Shown: piece after piece, positions 23,669 to 30,407 of the stretch
Layout of the letters: the number at the start of each line of letters is the position of its first letter
Numbering within the stretch: position 1 is the first letter of the stretch
NCBI GenBank assembly: GCA_039920165.1
Contig: JBDSEG010000358.1
Span: forward strand, 1-30,407
Length of the DNA stretch: 30,407 nt
Direction of reading: 5' to 3'
Source of the DNA: JBDSEG01 sp039920165
GTDB taxonomy: Bacteria; Pseudomonadota; Gammaproteobacteria; Burkholderiales; Burkholderiaceae_C
The notes under the pieces: model-generated
What the model saw: the letters and a program-made list of their open reading frames with translations, nothing else
What the model was told of the DNA's origin: nothing
Databases searched by the model: none
Made by a program: the position numbers and the translations under genes

Positions 23669-24454
23669 CTACGGCGCCACGGTGTAGTTGAGCGCCATCC
23701 GCCCGCCGTCGACATAGACGATCTCGCCGGTCATATAGCTCGACGCGCTGCTCAGCAAGAAGGCGACCACGTCGGCGATCTCCGCCGGCTCGCCGAGGCG
23801 GCGCAGCGGCGTTCGGCCGAGGATGCGCGCCCGAGCCGCATCGCTGCCAAGCACCGCCTGCGCCGCGAGTTCGGTCGCGATCGTTCCCGGCGCGACCGCA
23901 TTCACTCGGATGCCCTTGTCAGCGAGCGCCAGCGCCATCGCCCGCGTAAGCTGGTTGATGCCGCCCTTGCTGACGTTGTAGCTCGCGATATGGGGGATGG
24001 CCAGCACGCCGTTGACGGAGCTCATGTTGACGATCGCGCCACCACCCGCCTCGACCATCGCCCGCGCCGCCGCCTGCCCGACCAGGAACGCGCCCTTGAG
24101 GTTGACGCCGATCACCGCATCCCAGTCGGCCTCGGTGATATCGAGAAAATCGGCCGCCCTGAAGATGCCGGCGTTGTTGACCAGTGCATCGATGCGGCCG
24201 AAGGCCGCCAGCGTGCCAGCGATGGCGGCTTCGACTTCGACCGCGCGTGAGACATCGCAATGGAAAAACGCCGCTTGCCGGCCTTCAGCATGCAGCGCTT
24301 CGGCGAGAGCGCCGCCTCGCGCATCGTCCACATCCCACAGCGCAACCGCCGCACCGTCCTGCGCCAGGCGCTGCGCGCACGCCGCGCCGATACCCTGGGC
24401 TGCGCCGGTCACGATGGCGACGCGGTCTTCGAGATGGAAATGAACGGCCTGCAT
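23669..24454 (-). CDS. Classical short-chain dehydrogenase/reductase
   Basis: This 261-residue oxidoreductase has every classical SDR motif: TGAAQGIG (16-23), D41 after the second strand (favouring NAD over NADP), NNAG (93-96), S145/S146, Y159 and K163 (YNVSK), and a PG motif in VAPGTI. The C-terminus reads TGEIVYVDGG. It resembles sugar or 3-oxoacyl reductases of the FabG-like group, but the substrate is not deducible. It heads the minus-strand run SDR, GDT1-type exporter, GFA-type protein. A TAGAAT lies nine bases before the ATG. Unlike the SDR at the left end of the window, its active site is complete. Confidence 0.9.
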   Translation of the reverse strand: MQAVHFHLEDRVAIVTGAAQGIGAACAQRLAQDGAAVALWDVDDARGGALAEALHAEGRQAAFFHCDVSRAVEVEAAIAGTLAAFGRIDALVNNAGIFRAADFLDITEADWDAVIGVNLKGAFLVGQAAARAMVEAGGGAIVNMSSVNGVLAIPHIASYNVSKGGINQLTRAMALALADKGIRVNAVAPGTIATELAAQAVLGSDAARARILGRTPLRRLGEPAEIADVVAFLLSSASSYMTGEIVYVDGGRMALNYTVAP

Positions 24455-24463
24455 GGGGAGCGG

Positions 24464-24469
24464 ATTCTA
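24464..24469 (-). promoter_or_regulatory. Possible -10 box for the SDR operon
   Basis: TAGAAT on the minus strand ends nine bases before ATG 24454. Initiation would leave only about three leader bases. No convincing -35 hexamer was found. Confidence 0.35.
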
Positions 24470-24571
24470 GGAGGGCGATCGAATCGACCCGACTCGCGTC
24501 ATGGCGTGTTCGCAAGGGCGAAACTCGCGCCCGAGGCCCGACCGCGGGTCGTTCGTCATGGGAGACGTTTC

Positions 24572-25084
24572 ATGCGTGCACGATCGCTCCAAGGGCCGGC
24601 GCTGGCGCTGGCGACGCTGGTCCTGGCGGCGGGATGCGCCGGCCTCGCCTTCGGACCCGCCGCGCTCGAGCCCGGAACGACGCTGGACCATGCGCTCGCC
24701 CGGCTCGGTCCACCGACCGCACGGCATCGCATCGCCGACGGCGCGACCCGGCTCGAATACTGGGGCGGCAACTATGCCAAGGCGACCTGGATGGTCGACT
24801 TCGATTCCGACGGGCGCCTGGTGGGAGCGAACCAGGTCCTGACCGAAGCCAATTTCTATGCGCTGCCGGCCGGCATCACGCGCGAGGAACTGCGCGTGCG
24901 CATGGGACCGCCGATGTCGACCTTCGCGATCCCGCGCCAGCACATCCAGGTCTGGAATTACCGCTACCAGACCAACGACTGCCTCTGGTTCCAGGTCTCG
25001 ATCCGCGACGCCGACAACCGCGTCGGCGAAACCACGCGCGGCATCGACCCGTCCTGCGACGCCCCGAACGACGTGCGTTCCTGA
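24572..25084 (+). CDS. BamE/SmpA-like lipoprotein
   Basis: This 170-residue lipoprotein has the signal LVLAAGC with lipidated cysteine C22; the small hydrophobic residues before it fit a signal peptidase II site. The mature part shows two copies of a BamE-like element, GTTLDHALARLGPP and GITREELRVRMGPP, each followed by an aromatic strand (EYWGGNYAKA and VWNYRYQTND). This suggests a tandem SmpA/OmlA fold. GGAGA seven bases upstream supports ATG 24572. The gene diverges from the SDR operon and converges with the hydrolase. A role in the outer-membrane assembly complex is only an analogy; the real BamE is usually a single shorter domain. Confidence 0.85.
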   Translation: MRARSLQGPALALATLVLAAGCAGLAFGPAALEPGTTLDHALARLGPPTARHRIADGATRLEYWGGNYAKATWMVDFDSDGRLVGANQVLTEANFYALPAGITREELRVRMGPPMSTFAIPRQHIQVWNYRYQTNDCLWFQVSIRDADNRVGETTRGIDPSCDAPNDVRS

Positions 25085-25110
25085 GCCGGTGCCCGACGGC
25101 CTCGGCTCAG
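25081..25110. terminator. Hairpin between the lipoprotein and hydrolase genes
   Basis: CTGAGCCG (25081-25088) and CGGCTCAG (25103-25110) are perfect complements with a 14-base loop. As at eda/gloA, the TGA stop of one gene is in the left arm and the stop of the convergent gene is in the right arm. No T run is present. Confidence 0.5.
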
Positions 25111-25895
25111 CGCGCTGGCCGGGCGCCGAGCGCGAAGTCAGTCGCCTCGCGCCACCATGTGGAGTCGAGCCGCTGCAGCCAGTCGTTGTGGCCGGCCGAC
25201 GGGATTACCAACAGCCGTTTCGGGCCGCGCAGTCCGTCGTGCAGGGCAACCCCGAAGGCCGGCGGGACGATGGTGTCGTGCTCGGCAACCGCCACCACCA
25301 CCGGCCGCGTGAACGATGCCAGGTGGGCGACGCTGTCGTAGCGGTCGTGCAGCAGCCAGCGCACCGGCAGCCATGGGTAGTGGTGTGAAGCGACGTTCTC
25401 CAACCGGTCCCACGGCGTGATCAGCACCAGCCCGGCGATCCGCTCCGGCTGGCTCGCCGAGGCCGCGGCCGCGACCGCGGCGCCGAGCGATTCGCCCACC
25501 ACGATCAGGGGCGCACCGTACAGGCGCAGCGCGAGCTCGACGGTCTGCCGAGCATCACCGACCAGCGAACGCTCACCGAGCGCGCCGTCGCGCGGCCCGT
25601 AGCCCGGATATTCGGCCAGCACGACGCGCAGCCCGGCGCCTGTCAGAGCGCGCGCGAGCGGCGCGCGGTGGCCGGCGTGGCCGGCGTTGCCGTGGAAGAC
25701 GACCGCGGTGCCACGCGCCGCCGCCGGTTCGAAGATGAGGCCGCGGAACTCTTCGCGGCTCGGCCAGGCCTGCAGCGACTGGGCGTGCAAGGAATCGAGC
25801 GATACCTTTTCGGGGAAATAAAGCAAGCGATCCTGAAACATGGCAAACCCCGTCAGCAAGATCAGGCTCGCCAGCGCAAGCAGTCTTCTCATCAT
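25107..25895 (-). CDS. Membrane-anchored alpha/beta hydrolase (BEM46/ABHD13-like)
   Basis: This 262-residue hydrolase has an N-terminal hydrophobic segment (residues about 5-20) followed by FQDRLLYFPEK, a hallmark of the BEM46/ABHD13/YfhR group, so it is probably anchored in the inner membrane. The catalytic triad is visible as S136 (GESLGA), D207 (AEHDTIVPP) and H235 (SAGHND), with the oxyanion HGNAGH at about 68-73. The start at 25895 (followed by a second ATG) is supported by GGAGA upstream. Substrate and role are unknown. It lies 248 bases downstream of acnA on the same strand; hairpins in that gap suggest separate expression. Confidence 0.87.
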   Translation of the reverse strand: MMRRLLALASLILLTGFAMFQDRLLYFPEKVSLDSLHAQSLQAWPSREEFRGLIFEPAAARGTAVVFHGNAGHAGHRAPLARALTGAGLRVVLAEYPGYGPRDGALGERSLVGDARQTVELALRLYGAPLIVVGESLGAAVAAAASASQPERIAGLVLITPWDRLENVASHHYPWLPVRWLLHDRYDSVAHLASFTRPVVVAVAEHDTIVPPAFGVALHDGLRGPKRLLVIPSAGHNDWLQRLDSTWWREATDFALGARPAR

Positions 25896-25933
25896 CGCGA
25901 TGTCTCCTGAGCACGGTCGCCAGCCATGCTGTG

Positions 25934-25958
25934 GGAACGCCGCTGGCCGACGCGTTCC
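25934..25958. repeat. Inverted repeat upstream of the hydrolase gene
   Basis: GGAACGC (25934-25940) pairs with GCGTTCC (25952-25958) across 11 bases. It lies about 40 bases upstream of the hydrolase start and could be an operator or part of the acnA 3' end. Confidence 0.4.
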
Positions 25959-26053
25959 GCTCGCTGGGGCCAACCGATCGAAGTCGCGGCCGCCGCTGAG
26001 CATCGGCCGCCGACCGCTTGGCAGGACTTGTCCACCCATGGCGGCGGCGCTCG

Positions 26054-26072
26054 GTGCCGATTGACTCGGCAC
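26054..26072. repeat. Hairpin downstream of acnA
   Basis: GTGCCGA (26054-26060) pairs perfectly with TCGGCAC (26066-26072) around a five-base loop, about 70 bases after the acnA stop. There is no T run, so it may stabilise the 3' end or aid termination. The rest of the 25896-26143 gap shows only CAGC-type short repeats near 26125 and no gene. Confidence 0.45.
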
Positions 26073-26143
26073 AGCAGACAACCTGTCCGGCAGCTTGCTC
26101 GACGTCCGCGCTTGACGCGCTCGACCAGCCAGCAGCCAGCCAG

Positions 26144-29023
<2,880 letters not shown>

Positions 29024-29084
29024 GGCAGATACCTCGTCGGTGGATGCGGGAAGCGGTTTTCGGGGCGGTCTTCGCGCCGGATCG

Positions 29085-29113
29085 ATTCTGTCAGCCGGTG
29101 GCGCGGCTGTCGG
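29085..29113 (-). promoter_or_regulatory. Possible acnA promoter
   Basis: On the minus strand CCGACA (29113 to 29108) and CAGAAT (29090 to 29085) are 17 bases apart, each matching consensus at four of six positions. Initiation near 29078 would give a leader of about 55 bases. The -35 part lies inside the end of the hybrid kinase gene. Confidence 0.35.
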
Positions 29114-30407
29114 CGGCAGGGTTGTCATCGGGCGTGGCCTCGGGCAGCAGCGTCGCGTCGATCTCGCGCAGCACCCGCGTCAACTCGTCGGCGATTTGCG
29201 GCAGTTCGGCGCGCGCCGCGTCGACGTCGTTCTCCGCCAGGTGCGTCTGCAGCGACTGCAGCGACTCGCTCAACCCGTGCGCGCCCACGGTGCCTGACAG
29301 GCCCTTCAGATCGTGCGCGATGCGCAACGCATCGGGCCACCGGCCTTCGTCCAGCGCCGCCGAGAAGCGCGCCGGGAAGTCGGCTTCGCCCTCACGAAAG
29401 CCGCGCAGGAGCCGGTGATAAAGCGCCGTCTTCCCGAGGCAGCGTGCCAGACCCGCGGCGGTATCGAGCGCCGGCTCGCCCGGCGCAACCGGCGTGCTCG
29501 CCGGCGCGTCCGGCGCCACGGTGGGCCGGGCTGCCCGCGCGCCGTCGACCCACTGTCCGAGCGTGCGCAGCAGAACCTCGACATCGAGCGGTTTGGTGAT
29601 GTGCGCATTCATGCCGCTCGCCAGCGCACGCTCTCGGTCGTCGGCGAAGGCGCTCGCGGTCATCGCGATGATCGGCAGGCGCTGCCAGCGCGGGTCGGCG
29701 CGCAGCGCCCGGGTCGCCGCATAGCCGTCCATCACCGGCATCTGGCAGTCCATCAGCACCGCGTCGAAATCGGGGTCGCGCTCCAACCGGTCGATCGCCT
29801 CGCGCCCGTTGTCGACCACCTCGACCTGCACGCCGGCGCGGCTCAGCAATTCGCAGGCGAGCTCGCGATTCAGTGGATGGTCCTCAGCCAGCAGCACGCG
29901 CGCGCCGGCCAGCCGCCGCTGCAGCCCGGCGTCGATCGGCGGTCCGCCGCGGACGATGGGCCGCACCCCGGGCGCGGCCTTGAATGGCGGTGCGCCGCGC
30001 ACCTGCAGCAGGCACTCGTACAGGCTCGACAACGTGACCGGCTTTTGCAGAATGCCGTCCAAGCCCAGATCGGCAACGGCGCGCGCCACATTGTCGTGCC
30101 CGAAGGCGGTGATGAGCAGGATCGAAGGCTGATCGCCGCTGCGGCCTTCGATCAGCCGGCGTGCGCACTCGACGCCGTCCATGCCGGGCATCTTCCAGTC
30201 GACCACGATCCAGGTGAAGGGCGCGCTGCGCGCGACGATCTCGAGCGCGGCGGCACCGCTGGATGCACGATCGACTTCGACGCCGACCGATTCGAGCATC
30301 CGCGCGAGCACGTCGATCGCGTGCGGGTTGTCGTCGACGAGCAGCGCGCGCTGCCCTTCGAGTTCAGCGGCCAGCCAGCTGCGCGACAGCGCCCGCGCGG
30401 GGCTGCT
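29091..30407 (-). CDS. Hybrid sensor histidine kinase, C-terminal part (REC-REC-Hpt), cut by the window edge
   Basis: The frame is open to the right edge, so only the last 438 residues are visible; the sensor and kinase domains must lie beyond. Two receiver domains come first: one with acidic pair DD in LLVDDNPH and phosphoacceptor D in VVDWKMPGMDG, and a second with AEDHPLN and LMDCQMPVMDG. Each ends with the conserved lysine (LQKP and ITKP). A proline/alanine linker leads to an Hpt domain with the phosphohistidine in IAHDLKGLSG. This is the BarA/EvgS-type phosphorelay arrangement. An in-frame GTG at 30309-30311 falls in the middle of the first receiver domain and is not the start. The stop codon lies 67 bases before acnA. 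Confidence 0.88.
   Translation of the reverse strand, partial: SSPARALSRSWLAAELEGQRALLVDDNPHAIDVLARMLESVGVEVDRASSGAAALEIVARSAPFTWIVVDWKMPGMDGVECARRLIEGRSGDQPSILLITAFGHDNVARAVADLGLDGILQKPVTLSSLYECLLQVRGAPPFKAAPGVRPIVRGGPPIDAGLQRRLAGARVLLAEDHPLNRELACELLSRAGVQVEVVDNGREAIDRLERDPDFDAVLMDCQMPVMDGYAATRALRADPRWQRLPIIAMTASAFADDRERALASGMNAHITKPLDVEVLLRTLGQWVDGARAARPTVAPDAPASTPVAPGEPALDTAAGLARCLGKTALYHRLLRGFREGEADFPARFSAALDEGRWPDALRIAHDLKGLSGTVGAHGLSESLQSLQTHLAENDVDAARAELPQIADELTRVLREIDATLLPEATPDDNPAADSRATG

Overview
The window reads as an ordinary chromosomal segment of a high-G+C Betaproteobacterium, most likely of the Burkholderiales. The evidence is gene order: a surE-pcm-nlpD-rpoS run, a ygfZ/mltG-tmk-holB-pilZ-tatD-ankyrin run, edd-eda of the Entner-Doudoroff pathway, and a thioesterase-GNAT fusion. 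No insertion sequence, prophage, CRISPR array or rRNA gene was seen. Coding density is very high, and both strands are used in short blocks.

Layout, left to right. An atypical short-chain dehydrogenase (13-714) and a 300-base non-coding stretch with two hairpins precede ppiD (1015-2955), a periplasmic folding factor. tRNA-His(GTG) follows with its own -10 box and a strong, probably bidirectional, terminator. On the minus strand lie a NarL-type response regulator and its soluble histidine kinase (4906-3149), then a zinc-free quinone oxidoreductase (5989-5012). The plus strand then carries surE-pcm-nlpD-rpoS, linked by 4-base stop/start overlaps except for the last gap, plus a thioesterase-acetyltransferase fusion. 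ygfZ (minus) and mltG (plus) diverge. mltG leads an apparent operon for cell-wall, DNA-replication and pilus functions that ends in an exported ankyrin protein. A 73-residue protein with a good sigma70 promoter and a ChaC-like gamma-glutamylcyclotransferase (minus) sit before edd-eda.

Between 19.8 and 22.6 kb, a thioesterase-glyoxalase I pair (minus) and a MarR regulator-MFS transporter pair (plus) diverge from a perfect 16-base palindrome that contains the -10 boxes of both directions. A minus-strand run of SDR, GDT1-type cation exporter and GFA-type protein follows. Then come a BamE-like lipoprotein (plus), an alpha/beta hydrolase, aconitase A and the 3' end of a hybrid histidine kinase that leaves the window on the right.

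The most useful observations are regulatory. They are the palindrome shared by the MarR and thioesterase promoters; a HexR-like operator lying on the edd start codon; several genes whose -10 box lies only 6 to 9 bases before the start codon, predicting leaderless or nearly leaderless mRNAs; and hairpins at convergent gene ends whose two arms hold the stop codons of the facing genes. I found no convincing new multi-gene system; the gene content is mainly housekeeping.
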